64,000 bases of DNA from Chelonoidis abingdonii (lineage: Eukaryota; Chordata; Testudines; Testudinidae), in NCBI RefSeq assembly GCF_003597395.2, contig NC_133772.1, positions 140,789,998-140,853,997 on the forward strand, in the 5' to 3' direction. Within the stretch, counting starts at the first letter, position 1, and the number at the start of each line of letters is the position of its first letter. Below, piece after piece: positions 23,216 to 35,779 of this stretch. The notes under the pieces were generated by a model, which searched no databases, had not been told where the DNA came from, and saw only the letters and a list, made by a program, of their open reading frames with translations. The position numbers and the translations under genes were made by a program.

Positions 23216-24169
23216 TGTTAGGATATAGATATTCAGCCCTGTCTGCAAAGGCCTATACTTTAAGAATGTAGGCGTATTCTTATCACTTAGCTAGTTACAG
23301 AGGTATAAAAGAAAGAATCAAAAATCACTGTCTGTCTCTATAATGGCCTTCTCTTGCTGTGACATTCTGAGCCCTGGTTCTTCAGCTAAGCAGCAAAGGC
23401 AGCCATAAGCTGGGAAGTGTACGGTCACATCCTCACATTCCAGACTAGCCACATTGAAATAAAGTGTTATTGGGTTACTAGGAATACAATCCTGTCCTGA
23501 TATTCCATCACCTCCAGAGAAAGGGAAGAGCCTAGAAGATGTAAAAGGTAACTTAGTTTGATAGCATCCTGTCTGGCAAGAACTCACTTTATCAATAGAC
23601 ACAGCTGGAAAACTCTTATGTCTGTATAGATGTAGTTGTGAACTCCTCACTTCTGTATTGTTTTGTATGTTTATTTGCATGGTCTCTGGTTCTGTGATTT
23701 TTTCTGTCTGCTGTATAATTAATTTTGTTGGGTGTAAACCAATGAAGGTGGTGGAATATAATTGGTTAAATAATCATGTTACAATATGTTAGGATTGGTT
23801 AGTTAAATTTCAGTAAAATAATTGGTTAAGGAATAGCTAAGCAAAACTCAGGTTTTACTATATAGTCTGCAGTCAATCAGGAAGTAAGGGGGAATGACAG
23901 GGACTGGAGATGGGGGAATTGGGATCATGTTTTGCTAAAGGGGGAAATGGGAACAGGGGATGGGAACAGGAACAGGGACACAGGCAAGGCTCTGTGGTGT
24001 CAGAGCTGGGAAGGGGAACACTAAGGAAGGAAACTGGAATCATGCTTGCTGGAAGTTCACCCCAATAAACATCGAATTGTTTGCGCCTTTGGACTTCAGG
24101 TATTGTTGCTCTCTGTTCACGTGAGAAGGACCAGGGAAGTGAGAGGGTGAAGGACTAAGCCCCCTAACA
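23216..24169 (+). mobile_element. Solo LTR, TGTTAGG...CCTAACA
   Basis: The ends TGTTAGG and CCTAACA are perfect 7-bp inverted repeats. Within it, ACTATATAGTC (about 23857) could be a TATA box and AATAAA (24064-24069) a polyadenylation signal, followed by a GT-rich stretch, as expected for an LTR on the plus strand. It is 954 bp long with no internal retroviral sequence. I know the sequence from memory as a turtle LTR. No target duplication is visible. The 120-codon minus-strand frame at 23318-23680 is fortuitous. Confidence 0.75.
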
Positions 24170-24600
24170 TCTCGTTTTCATTGATTTTGTTTAGACTTAT
24201 GCATTATATTAAAATACTTTTACTATTTTATATATAATATATTTAATATTTTAATACAACATACATTCTATGAAACCTTAGAACATTATCAGATGAAACT
24301 ATTTGAAGGTCCCAAATATATTTTTTCCTTTTTTGGAATTCTCATTGCATGGGAAAAGTTGAGATTTTGGCCTTTTGTTCTGATTTGGAATTATTATTTT
24401 TTGGAAATGTTTGAATTCCCTAGATGAAGATTCTTGTTCCCAACCAACTCTACTGATTATATTAATAAGAAGACTGATGAATAAGAGACTTGAAAGTTGG
24501 CAAGAATTTCTAGGCAGACTGACTGAACAAACTGGAGTCAGAGCAGTGATGGGACCTGTGACAATACCACTCATAGTATTTAACAGTGAGTAAAAAAGTG
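24170..24600 (+). repeat. AT-rich repeat, right part
   Basis: Sequence such as GGGAAAAGTTGAGATTTTGG and GGAATTATTATTTTTTGG resembles the body of the AT-rich repeat left of the LTR, so the LTR probably inserted into this copy. The AT-only stretch at 24200-24260 is low complexity. Confidence 0.45.
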
Positions 24601-25135
24601 AGCTGGTCAAATACTGATCAACAGCTTTTAGAAACCTTGCCCTAAATGCCAAACTACACTGATTGTTATTCATTGTATTCATTAGTCAAGGTTTGTGAAT
24701 ATTTCTGAGCAAGGATTTTTGCTTCCACGGGTGTTGGGACAAATGGCCATTTTTTGTATGAGTAAGTATCCACATCCTCACATGAGTCCATGGGTTTGAC
24801 TGCTCACTGCTATTCTTCATTTGTTTGAAAAGACTTTGTCAGGCTGTTAGAGATCAGAAATAATATAATGTGACTTAGGTGACCAATCACACCCCATGTA
24901 TTACTAATAGCAAGTAGCTAAATTGAACAGCTCATGAATAATTCAGAGGCTCAAAATTATTTGCCAAAACCATTAGCTCAAGTTGAAAACCTGAATTTAG
25001 TCTTGAACTATTTTAATGGTTTACTTCCTAAGAGTATTACAATATTAACCTTCCATACGAAAGGAGATCTGATGTTAAGTTAAACCATAAAGCTTTTGGT
25101 CCTCCATTTATTAGAGAGAACCAGGAAGTGTAATA
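24601..25135. other. Unassigned sequence
   Basis: I see no gene or repeat that I can name. Confidence 0.4.
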
Positions 25136-25143
25136 TGGGAGAC

Positions 25144-25702
25144 AAAGGGTATGTCTACACTACCTGCCAGATTGGTGGGCAGCGATTGATCCAGCGGAGA
25201 TCAATTTATCGTGTCCAGTGGCGTAGCCAGGTGGAACAAACAGGGGGAGTGATCACAAAAAATGGCGCCACCCAGTGCAGCACTTTTACTCACCCGGCGA
25301 CGCTTTTACTGACAGGTGGCGCTCCAGGTCTTCCGCAGTACTTCAGCGGCAGGTCCTTCAGTGCCGCTGAACACACCTGGAGCGAGTGAAGGACCCGCCG
25401 CTGAAGACCCAGAGAACCGCCGAGTGAGTAAAAATGAAAAAGGTGCTACTTGTGCCCAGTGGTAGAGCGGCTGCTGCCCTGCTCCCTCCGTAGTTACACT
25501 ACTGATCGCGGCTAGTCTAGAAGTGATAATCTACCCCCGAGCGCTCTCCCTTCGACTCCTGTACTCCAGCGCCATGAGTGGTGCAGGCGGAGTCGACGGG
25601 AGCAGCAGCAGTCAACTCACCATATTGAAGACACCACACAGCTAAAGTTGCATAACTTTGATCGATTTCTCCGCCCCCCCCCCAGTGTAGACCAGGGCAA
25701 AG
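25144..25702. mobile_element. hAT-like MITE carrying an inner MITE
   Basis: The outer element has GGGTATGTCTACACTAC at its left and AGTGTAGACCAGGGC at its right, inverted with mismatches. It is flanked by TGGGAGAC and TGAGAGAC (25136-25143 and 25703-25710), an 8-bp duplication with one difference. The subterminal GATCAATTTATCG and ATCGATTTCTCCG are also inverted. The outer sequence is interrupted by 25216-25504. Without the insert it would be about 260 bp. It has no coding capacity. Confidence 0.75.
25216..25504. mobile_element. Inner hAT-like MITE
   Basis: It starts CAGTGGCGTAGCCAGG and ends TACGTAG-like on the complement (CAGTAGTGTAACTACGG), giving inverted ends. It is flanked by ATCGTGTC (25208-25215) and ATCGCGGC (25505-25512), an 8-bp duplication with two differences. 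The 289-bp body contains an inverted GC-rich pair around CTTCAGCGGC and GCCGCTGAA. It inserted after the outer element. Confidence 0.8.
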
Positions 25703-25710
25703 TGAGAGAC

Positions 25711-25785
25711 TTCTGCCTTGAGTGCAGGGGACTGGACTAGATGACCTCTCGAGGTCGCTCACAGTTCTCTGAGTCTATTGACTAG
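25711..25785 (+). mobile_element. CR1/SINE 3' tail fragment
   Basis: GCCTTGAGTGCAGGGGACTGG and GATGACCTCTCGAGGTC match the CR1 tail at 2930-2985. It directly abuts the outer MITE, so that MITE probably inserted into this short copy or its source. Confidence 0.65.
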
Positions 25786-27599
25786 AAGCACATAGTTTCT
25801 GTGGCCCTTATGGTTCTCTGCTCCTGTCCCATAATCACATTCAAAGAAATGAGGAGAGTTCACAAATAATTCACCACCAATGGCTAAATCCTCCACCAGT
25901 GCAACCAGCTCTGCTAAAACGGCTGAACAATGGGGTGGGAGACAGTGGGAAGTGCAGAAAGGGGAGCACAAGAAGGGAAGAGAGCTAAGGATAGGGGAAG
26001 AAAGATGAAAGCTTTGGCTGCCTATCGTCCTACCCCTTGCTGTGGAGACACAATTACACATGTGAATAAGGCTGCCTCAATGGCAAGCTCTGTAAAACTT
26101 CCAAGTTGGCATCACTTTGGGATGAAAGTTTTTCTGAGTGATTTCTAGGTCTCTGTGGAGGACTCCAACTTTCCCATTTACGATGCAACCTGTCTACAAA
26201 GTTTACCAAGAAGTTAGTGGGAAACACAGTGTGAAAGCTTTAACGGAGCACCTGTCTTGGAGAATCTTAACAAGCTTCAAAGAACAACACACAACAAAAT
26301 GCTTATTGCTTAAATTATGCATTCACATTTTGTCTCAAGGTAGATTCCAAGCTCTTTCCTTTGAAGAGTTCTGCCTTCAAAAAAAATTTCACTCCATTTT
26401 ATTCCTAAATAGAATATCAAGCCAAAGAAAACAGACAAGTTTCTTTAAAAATTCCAAGCAACACCACTTGCTGCTATCGCCTCAAAAATGAATTAGCTTG
26501 TTCAATTAGGCAGCTTGCATTTGAACTCAACAAATCCTAAATCAATAGAAAGAATGCCTGGGGCTGAGAAGCCACAATGGACTGCTGCAGCCGTACAGTT
26601 CTCCAGGGGAAAGATGGAGCCAGTGAAAGCAGGATCTCGCTGCTGTCCCTCAAGCCCAGCTGTGGAGAGGCTGCCTTTTAAACGTTAAGCACTTTAGAAA
26701 TGAGGTTTTGCTGGCACTACCTCCCCTGTTGCTGCTCTTGGGAGTGCACAGCTCACCCATTACAATTTTCCATTCTGTGCTAAATGCCTGTCCTACCCAA
26801 TTAACTGGGGGAATTTTGCATGTCATTCTCATAAACTCAACCAAAACAAAAATGACACTGATAGTCTCCTTCAAGGATTTTGGAAACAAATGTAATGGCT
26901 TCCCAACAGTGTGTTTAAAGCACTGTCCTCTACCACATGAGCTAAAGGAGTAACTACAAAAGCTGGCAACTTTAGTAGGCTCTTATCCTCTAGTAGACCA
27001 GCCACAAACTTTCAGTGAATTTGCATGTTAAAAAGAGTATGTTGCCTGTTTGGCCAATGCAAATGTGGATTCTAAGCAATGAAACACAAGGTAAATCTAA
27101 ATTTTGCAGATGCATTAAAGGAAGATTGCTGAAAATCTGGTTTCATAACAGATGAACAAGTATCATATGGCTCAACCTCGGTGTGGCTTGCTAAAAATAC
27201 ACTGGAGAGGGACAGATAACTATAGCTTGGCCAACATTGTTTGCAAATATTTCAGACACTTATACAAATAATGCCATTTTACCATTATCCCACTCCATTT
27301 AATTAGATTGTTGAGCCAACGGACAATTGATAGGGGGAGGTGCCATGGTCAGGACAGACTAGGGAGATGATCTTAAGATCTTAAGGTGTTTGAATGGGGG
27401 CCAATGCAGATGAAAGGAGAAAACAGAGGAATAAGTTACAGTTATCAAGATGGGGGGGTTGATGATGTGGACTTTTATAAGTGTTTCAGCAGTGTATTTA
27501 GGAAAAAAAAGTCAGAGCTTAGGAATACTACGGAGTAAGAAGTGGGGAATAATGATGAGACATTTAGGAGGAGACAAGCCAGGAGGCAGAATTGGATGG
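25786..27599. other. Unassigned sequence
   Basis: I find no gene. Frames up to 117 codons (26138-26491) have no recognisable domain. The sequence looks like ordinary unique non-coding DNA. Confidence 0.4.
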
Positions 27600-27800
27600 A
27601 ACATAAGAACGGCCAGACTGGATCAGATCAAAGGTCCATCTAGCCCAGTATCCTGTCTACCAACAGTGGCCAGTGCCAGGTTCCCCAGAGGGAATGAACA
27701 GAACAGGGAATCATCAAGTGATCCATTCCCTGTCGCCCATTCCCAGCTTCTGGCAAACAGAGACTAGGAACACCATCCCTGTCCATCCTAGTTTCTAACC
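27600..27800 (-). mobile_element. CR1 3' end fragment
   Basis: ACATAAGAACGGCCAGACTGG, AAAGGTCCATCTAGCCCAGT and GGGAATGAACAGAACAGGGA are the reverse of a CR1 3' end. Related copies lie at 55310 (same strand) and 56700 (opposite strand). Confidence 0.75.
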
Positions 27801-27894
27801 CAGTTGGCAACACTTGGGAGGTGGCTGGAATGAGCACCAGTCTCTCAGACAGCCCTGCATGTTTGGCTCTATCAGCATAGTCTCTCAAAATCTA

Positions 27895-28870
27895 TTACCC
27901 CTTTGTGGGTTTACCTCTTGCAGGGGTGTATTGCTTTGCTGACAGCCAAGGCGGCTCCAGGAGTGGGGGGTCCCAAGGCTCTCTTCCTCCACTGCACTGC
28001 CTCTGTTACCCTTTGTCTCTAGGTGGGGTAGCCTGAGAGATAGAGTCGTGAGCCTGGATCTCGAGTCAGAGTCAGTCAGGTGCCAATTCAAAGGTGAGAG
28101 CCAGAGTCAGCACCAGAGGTCGGGCATAGAGCAGTGACCGAGAGCAAGGTAGGAAAGCAGGAACTGAGAGCAGATGGGGGGGGTCTCTGAAAAAGAGGGC
28201 AGGAATCAGAACAGGCTGGGAGGCAGGAGTATGGAGACAGACAAGGCAGGGTCCATAGCAGCACCCAGGCATACATCTAGCTGTTCAGAAAACTTCCTGT
28301 GCCTCTTTCTGGCTGACGTGGAGCATCCCAGCCAATCAGGGGGCTGGATGTCATAAGTGAGGCTCTCTGTGAGCGTGAACTTCACCAGCCCCCTCCTCCA
28401 GCATTTTGGGTCAGTTTCCAGTGGCAGCCACAGCACGACCACTGCCTGGGACCAGTGGGCCCTCACAGTACCTAGCCCTGCAGCATTGCATTGATGGTTT
28501 GCCAGCAGAGCAGAGGCACCCATGTGAATGTGGACTTCTTTTCCCACGAGGAGGAGGAGGTTGGTGGACAAAGAGTTTGTCTGCAAAACCACTCCCGGGG
28601 GGAGGTGAGGAACAGGCCAATCTGCCCCTCTCGCGGTCGATTGTGCATGTAGAGAACAGCTGACACTGCTCAGGAGAGAAACCCAGCAGACAGGTGCTGG
28701 GACTCAGCTGAATGGCACCTTGTGATTGGCCCATGCTCACAGCTGGACAAGATAAAGGAGGATCCAGCTCCATGAGGTGCAGTTGGGGGGTCTGCCGATA
28801 GCACACCAGAATAGGAGGCTACAGGCAGGTGAGCCCTGTGAAACCCCCTACTCCACGGCTGCCAGAGGGC
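27895..28870. repeat. LTR-like GC-rich repeat
   Basis: It holds purine-rich runs of the GAGTCAGAGTCAG type (28060-28230) and CAGGTGCTGGGACTCAGC-like stretches. This matches the look of some reptile LTRs. Ends and duplications were not found. Overlapping frames of up to 131 codons on both strands are not convincing genes. Confidence 0.35.
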
Positions 28871-30769
28871 CCCAGTCTGAACCCTTCACCCACTGGCTGT
28901 TTGTGTTACTTTGGCACATTACTGAAGAAATATAACACACATGGAATCTGTCAAGAGTTCACTGGGCCCAGTCCCTTCACCTACAGATAGCCATGGTAAA
29001 GGAAATGGAGTTGTTCCAGCAGGTCTAGAAGTAATTGAATCTGTTGATTTAAATCCAAGTAATGAAATGTACACAGGCATCCCACATATTAAAAGAGATT
29101 ATTGCTTAAAAACGTGGTGCATGTGTATCCTGACACAATTCTGTTTAGTTGTAAATTTACCTCCTGAAGAAAGTGCCTGGTCTGACATGTGCTGCAGATA
29201 AATGTATAATATATTTATATATTATATTTAAAAGCAGCAACAGATTATCACATACAGAGACAACCGAGTGTTCATTGAACTTAGCTTTAGTATTTTAATG
29301 GTCTATGCTAGTGCACTTGCCTCATTACTTCTGCAGTGTCTGCAAATTCTTATTACTTCTCCCCAGTTTACGAAGGAGTGTGTCCATTTTTAGGTTCAGC
29401 TATATTCACACTGAGGAAGATAGTCCAGATTGCCAGATTGGTGAAAAAGGCACGTAAACTCGATACACACAGAGAAGTAAGAACCTGACTCTGTTTTCAA
29501 GGTGATTTCACAGCACACCTTGGAGCAATGCAGCTGAGCTCCTCCGTTCCTCCCTTCCTCCCATCCTGCTGCCTGTGTGTTGCTCTTTTAAAAATCCTTC
29601 CCCCCCTGCAGGTAAGTAGCCTACTGCACTGTTCCTGGGTGTGTGACACCAACTGCTGGGCTCAGGTTAGGCTTATGCATTGCTGTGCTAATAATATGGA
29701 ACAATAGCACAGACATCTCCTCTTTAAAATCTGTCCTCCCTTTTTGTGCCTGGAATTAACAGCAGGGAAAATTGAGGCCATTTTGATGTCGAGGTACCTG
29801 ACACATGGTACTTAGACAGTGGCACGAATTGCACCTGTCGGTGCGAAAGGGCAGCACAGCCAAAGAAACAGGCCAATAGCCTGCAGGCATTTGTGACAAA
29901 CTGTCCTGTTTGTTTTAAATCCCAGGACAATACTCTTCCCTCCCCAACCTGCCTGTCAGCTTCTGCCTGGGAACTCAGCTGTAGATTCCCATTAAATAAA
30001 CTTGCTAATCTCAAGCTCTCTTTTAAGGAATGTATCTACCTATTACTGTCAGGGCAGATGTGCTGTCTCTTCTTTGTATGGCTCCTCTTTCTGTTGGACA
30101 GACAATATTCAGTGTCCAAAACCTCTTCCCGGCACGTAGAAATCCAACATTCACTTTCAGTAACATTGCTGTTCTGCATGGCCAGAGTAGAAGCTAAATC
30201 TTGGTTTTGTACTGCAGCAGGCTTTAAATCTTGGCCTTTAGCAGCTGTGTTAGCTGAGTACCCTTTAGAAAGACCAGCTCACTTACAGAACTGCTGAGCA
30301 ATGCTGGAGCAGAGATTTCCATTTTGAACAACCTTGTAAGCTTATTAGCCTATTAAGGAGTTAGAGTTTCCGGTCAAATCCAGATCAATCCTCACTGAAA
30401 CAAACATCTGAGAAATGAGGGGTGTAAAGGAAATGCCAGAAAAGCACCAGTAGTTATGGAGATGCTTGTCTTGCTCAAGTCTGCTGTAAAAAAAAAAAAA
30501 TATTTCCTCAGTTTGAATCTAAGTACCAAAAAATCAGGAAAAAGCATGCCTACTTTTGTGCTGAAGAGTTATCAAGATCACTCCTCTTCATTATGATGAA
30601 ATGTTCATATTATTGTGCAATCAATGGCTGAGGGAAACCCAGAGCTCACAAAAGGATACATTTTTGAATGCTGGTTCTAATTCTTAAAAGATACTGGTGG
30701 TGAACAGTTGGCTAAATAGGTTTTGTAGCAGGAAAGGTTTTGTGCAACATTGAGGTCTTTATTATGGGG
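28871..30769. other. Unassigned sequence
   Basis: No gene is recognised. The 134-codon plus-strand frame at 29893-30297 has no family resemblance. Confidence 0.4.
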
Positions 30770-31009
30770 TGGGGTGCTGAATACTTCTGATGGCCTCCAT
30801 CTCAGTAGAAGAGAGGGGTACCAATCTCCTGGGTGACAGATTAGCTAGAATAGCTGGGAGGACTTCAAGCTAACCATGAAGAGGGAGTGTGATAACAGGG
30901 CAGTCATTGTTCAGAGACCCAAATATGAAAATCAGCCCCAAGCCATCATGCATTTGACAAATCCAAGCACTCTGTAACATGGAAGGACCACATTTTTAAT
31001 TGTCTATAC

Positions 31010-31240
31010 ACTAATGCTAGGGTCCTATGTAATAAACAAGAGGATTTGGAGATGCTCATATATGAGAAGACTTATGGTATGGTTGGTATTACTGAAACTA
31101 GGTGGAATGGGTCTAGTGACTGGAATGTTAAAATCAATGGTTACAACTTGTTCTGCAAGGACAGAATGGGAAAAGGGGGAAGGGATGGCACTCTATGTCA
31201 AAGACGCCATTATCTGGTACAAAGTCATAGTAATTGAGAC
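31010..31240 (+). pseudogene. CR1 endonuclease fragment
   Basis: Read across frames the region gives YTNARVLCNK, then GMVGITETRWNGSSDWNV and YNLFCKDRMGKGG. This is the N-terminal part of the apurinic-type endonuclease of CR1 ORF2, including the conserved Asn (YTNAR) and Glu (ITETRW). The frame shifts within 250 bp, so it is dead. Confidence 0.8.
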
Positions 31241-32135
31241 TCACGGGGAACTGGTAAAAAGATATGGGGTACTGGTGGACATCTCTTACAGCCCACCTAA
31301 TGTCACTAAGGGAGGGTTCATCCTGTTCACCAAACATCTGTCTGTAACATGGAGGAAGAAAAACTATCATGGGTGGTTTCATCTCATGTGGCCAGTAACA
31401 AAACAGAATTCCAATCAATAACAGCTTACTTCTTAACACAGAGTCCTGCAGTCCACATCAACTAACTCAGTTCTGATGGACAGAAGAGTTAATATCTGAT
31501 CTCAAAGTTAGCAGTTCCCTAGATACCAGCGATCATGATCTGGCTGCCTTTACCTTATGCATACAAAGTATGGCACCAACCAGCAATATGTATATTTGGA
31601 ACTTTAAAATGGTCAATTTTTAAAGCTTCAAGCAATTGTTAGCATAACTGACTGGGAACATACATTTAAAATGGAAAGTATTAATTAAAACTGGGAGTTG
31701 TTCACGGACATTCTACTGGATATTCCAGAAGCCATGATTCCACAGACATGTAAAACAAGTTAAGCTGGGGAAAAAGACATCCTGTTTAAAAGGATTTGTG
31801 GAAGCACGATAATAAAATAAAATATAATAAAAATAATAATATAGAAAAATGAAAAAATATGTGAAAATGAATATAAGTTAAAAGTTAACAAATGTAGACT
31901 ACTGATAAGGGAAGTCTGAGGAATCAATGAAATATCACTGGACAATAGCGATAAAAGGCTTAAGGAGCTCAATTTATGGAGTTCATCGCAGAGAAGGCTG
32001 AGAGATGACTTAATTACTGTGTATAGGTACTTACATATGGAAGAAATATTTGAGAGCAATGAGCTTTTCAACTTTCCTGAAATAGGCACAACATAATCCA
32101 GTGCCTGGAAGCTGAAGTTGGATAAATTCAGCCTT

Positions 32136-32285
32136 CAGAGGGGTAGCCGTGTTAGTCTGGATCTGTAAAAGCAGCAAAGAATCCTGTGGCACCATATAGA
32201 CTAACAGATGTTTTGGAGGATGAGCTTTCGTGGGTAAATACCCACTTCGTCAGATGCACGCATCTGCCGCAGGATTCTTTGCTGC
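32136..32285 (-). mobile_element. Hairpin retroposon, copy A
   Basis: It sits between exact 12-bp duplications AAATTCAGCCTT (32124-32135 and 32286-32297). On the minus strand it begins GCAGCAAAGAATCCTG, the exact inverse of CAGGATTCTTTGCTGC further along, and ends with the family tail ACTAACACGGCTACCCCTCTG. The left arm is only about 20 nt. The insertion splits a CR1-like copy. Confidence 0.9.
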
Positions 32286-33262
32286 AAATTCAGCCTTGAA
32301 ATTAGATGCAGTTTCCTAGCTGTGAGAGTGGTAAAACATCAAAACAATTTAGTGAGAAGGTAGTGGACTCACCATGACTTGGAGTCTTTAAAATGAGTTT
32401 AGATATCTTTTTTAAAGTATCCTTTAATCCAGCATCAGGGAGAAATTCTGCCACCCTTGTTTGTGTGGGCAGTGGAAGAATGGGGAATAGAGGGGTCAGG
32501 CAAAATGCTTGTTGCTGTGCCTTCTAGAGTCTGTGAATCTGTGAGTCAACTGTTCATTGATTTCTTTCCCATGCCATCAGGAGAACAGGATTGCCTGCAC
32601 TGCCATCAATATGCTCACAACACTTGTAGCTCTGCATTAAGAATAATGACTACTGTCAAAGCTGATGCTTCAAGGCTTCAACAGGTCACTTGCATGGGTT
32701 AGGAAGGAATTATTTTTCCCTGATGCACAATTGACTAAATGTATTCTGGGATTTATTTTCTTAGTGCCTTCCTCTGAATTATCAGGGATGGCCACAGCAG
32801 AAGACAAGACACTGGATGGGGGGCAGGGAGCAGTGCTCTGAGATGGCACAGAGAATCCTCATTCTTAGATAATTGTGTGGTGTGTTTTGCTCACAGGCTA
32901 GGGACAAGCTGATCACCAGATCTGGAATCAGGAATGGATTTTCCACCAAGTCAAATGGGCAGGACCCTTGAATTGTAGGCGAAGCTTTGCCTCCCCTCTG
33001 CAGTTTGGGGTCTGGGTCGCCTGCTGGGATCATCTGGACATGGCAGAGGCCTCAGGAATTGGCGACTCAGTCTCTCCTGCTCCCTGCCTGCGGTACACAG
33101 TTTAGTTTCCTGAGGACCAAAATGTTTTGGCCTGAATTAAATTTTACCTTCAATTCAGGGTTATCTGGCTGGCATTTAATGACCTGTGGTATGCAGTAGG
33201 TCCGACTAGATGATTTAACGTTCCTTTCCAGCCTTAAAATCTATTAAACTGAAATAAAATGA

Positions 33263-35169
33263 AATATAATACCGATAAACAGAAAATATAAACTATGAAA
33301 AAACTCTACGTATAAAAATTGGCGTTGACTTGTATTGCCTCATTGTTTATGATTTGTTCATTTTAACAAGTAGAGAAACAAAAGGGACTAAAATAACCAT
33401 CTCTCGGGTTGGACCCTGGAGAGGGGAGGTGCAGAGTGGCAGATGATGAGCAGGATATGGAACACAATGAAATACATTTCAGTATTAACGGGAGCTAGAC
33501 AGCCAAGCAGGAGCATATAGCTAAGTGCCTTGTGTACCTGATCAGGGTGCAGTGAAACACAAGTGTCTTCTGACATTCCCATTACCTGCCCACATCCCTT
33601 CCTTTCCTTATTCTCAAGAGCACTCAGTTAGAAGCTGGTTGTAGTAGCACTTGAGAATTACTTCTGCTTGGTGTGGCCTGTGACTAGCTCTTAGCCTGTA
33701 TTGCACCCCATGCTAATCTCCATACACTCTTGCAATGATATGCAAAAAGTCTGCGCTCCATACTGCACGCCACACAAGAGCTTGCGTAAGTCCCCCTCTC
33801 TGACAGAGTTACATTTGGGATAAAGCCGAGCCGCTGGAGGCAGCCACTTGGCTGTAAAAACAGGTTTTCATGATAGACTGTGCAGCAGGTGCACTCGATG
33901 TATATGCTTGATAGGTAACCAGTACATCCATTGTTATTACTTAATTTACCAGTTAAAGATGCACACAGGCAAGATTGATACGTGGACCACACAGCCAGAC
34001 CAGTTTGAAAAGAATGCAGGACCACAGAAACCAATGGAGTCGCACCCATTTTCACCACATCTCAACTTGGTCTGATTATCTGGAGGTGTTAAAGCATCAG
34101 GCAAAAGCCATGTTTAGCTGCTACAACACTCCTGGGGACTACTGGTTATCAGTTCTTTGCGTGCAGGCCAAGTCCCTGTGTCCAACTCAGTCATGAGACA
34201 AACTCAACTCATGCCAGTGTGACGAGCAGGAAGTTTGGAGTCCACAGATGGAAACTCCCAAGAAATGTACAGTAGCTTAACACAGATGCTATTTGCTAAT
34301 ACGCAGGATTTTCATTCAGAGCTCATTTTCAATAGGATGTCTAACCTCCGGGTTCAAAGCTGGATTGGGCAGGTCTCCAGGAACAATTAGAAATATGAAT
34401 ATTAATCAAACCTGCAACACTGAGCAGCAGGAACATCACAGAATAATGATAAAACATTCGACCAGATTGAACACAAAGGAAGAGTAATAGGCGGCACAGT
34501 TAATCAAGTCCATATCGATAGATGGCAAGTCTAAAAATAGTCTGCTAGGCAGGAAGGGCGGTGGGAGTCAATATGAATAACTTTAAACAGTCAAAGCGTG
34601 GTCAAACAGTCAATGTTAAATGTGTGCAGTGTGGAATATGATGGAAGAGGATAAATGAAAGACAGACCTCCAGTTCTGCAAAGAAAAGAAGGGAGTTCTC
34701 AGTGGTTACTTCAATGCCAGGACAAAACAAAACGAGAGCAGTCCATGGGAACAGAGCAGGGTGTATGGAGCAGTGTAAATACAGACTGTCTGGTAAAGTA
34801 TTGTGTCTCATTACAAATTTGTAAATGATTTTAACCATATGAAGGAAATAAAGAAGTAATGGTTAGCAATGAAATAAAGAAAAAGTAGTACTCATTGGAA
34901 ATGGATGGGGATAGAGAAATTGCAAAAGGAACATGCATATTTATTCATACAAAATAAAGCTCACTTACAAAGGAGCTATGGCTGAAAGTCAGCTAGCAAC
35001 TCACCTCCTGTATGGCACTTTCTTTACTGGAAGGAACACAATTTACCAGAATCCAAATGTTGCAGAGTCTGGCTGGTTCAGCTCTTCGCGGAGTGCTCTG
35101 GAGGTGGTAAACAGTACATGGATCCACATGACTTGCACTGCTCCCTGCTGGCCAGAGATAGGTCAGAAC
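33263..35169. other. Unassigned sequence
   Basis: I see no gene. Frames up to 124 codons (33684-34058, minus) resemble nothing known. Confidence 0.4.
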
Positions 35170-35520
35170 TAGAGCTGATTGGAATATTTTTGTCTAAATG
35201 AAGTTTTGCCAAAATGTTCTTCCTGTTGAAACTGACAATTTGCAGAGGCATACTGGTTTCAGTGACATTTTTGTGTGTGAGAGAGACACATTCTCTCCCA
35301 CACTACAGTTGGGTGGTTATGGGGAGCAGGGACTTGAACTGCCCTCGTCCTCCCTGCAAGCCAGTACCCGCCCCCTCCCCTTCCCCACATGCAGGTTTTG
35401 ATTCAAAAATGGATATTTCAACACAGCTTAATTTTTGCAGAAACATTGGGAAAGGTTTGGTTTCATTCCAGCGTGGCACAAACCCACATTTCAAAACCTC
35501 AGAAGTCGACACAAAACAGA
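35170..35520 (+). repeat. AT-rich GAGCTGGTC-type repeat copy
   Basis: It starts AGAGCTGATTGGAATATTTTTG and includes AAGTTTTGCCAAAATGTTC and GGTTTTGATTCAAAAATGG, in the style of the repeat at 22996. A CT-rich stretch (35335-35395) lies in the middle. Confidence 0.4.
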
Positions 35521-35779
35521 ATTGTCATCTTCCAGTCAGCTCTCTAGCAGCATCTCTCCTCCCTTGCTCGCCGACCCCACAGGACTCTGGATGGGGAGGG
35601 TATAAGCTACTCCAAACACCCAAGCAAATCTGTAGGACATGACTGAGTGTCCAGACACTGAAAATGCAATTGTGGGATCACTTTCACACGCCTTTCCCGC
35701 CTGCACTCTGGGAGCTATTCACACCGTTCACCACCTCTGCAGTGATTTCTGTGCAGAACAAGGGAACTGGTACTATTTA

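Larger units (their letters stand above)
30770..33262 (+). mobile_element. Old CR1-like LINE, internally deleted
   Basis: The left part (30997-31330) codes for a broken endonuclease. The right part is CR1-like 3' sequence: GGATAAATTCAGCCTTGAAATTAGATG near 32121 once the retroposon is removed, then ATGCAGTAGGTCCGACTAGATG and CCTTAAAATCTATTAAACTG at 33190-33252. Little of the transcriptase remains between them. A second tail-like stretch at 32440-32545 (CTAGAGTCTGTGAATCTGTGA) suggests that more than one CR1 piece may be joined here. It is interrupted by the retroposon at 32136-32285. Confidence 0.65.

Noticed and set aside
31760..32089. 109-codon serine/leucine-rich minus-strand frame
   Set aside because: It is the complement of A-rich decayed CR1-like sequence and is low complexity.
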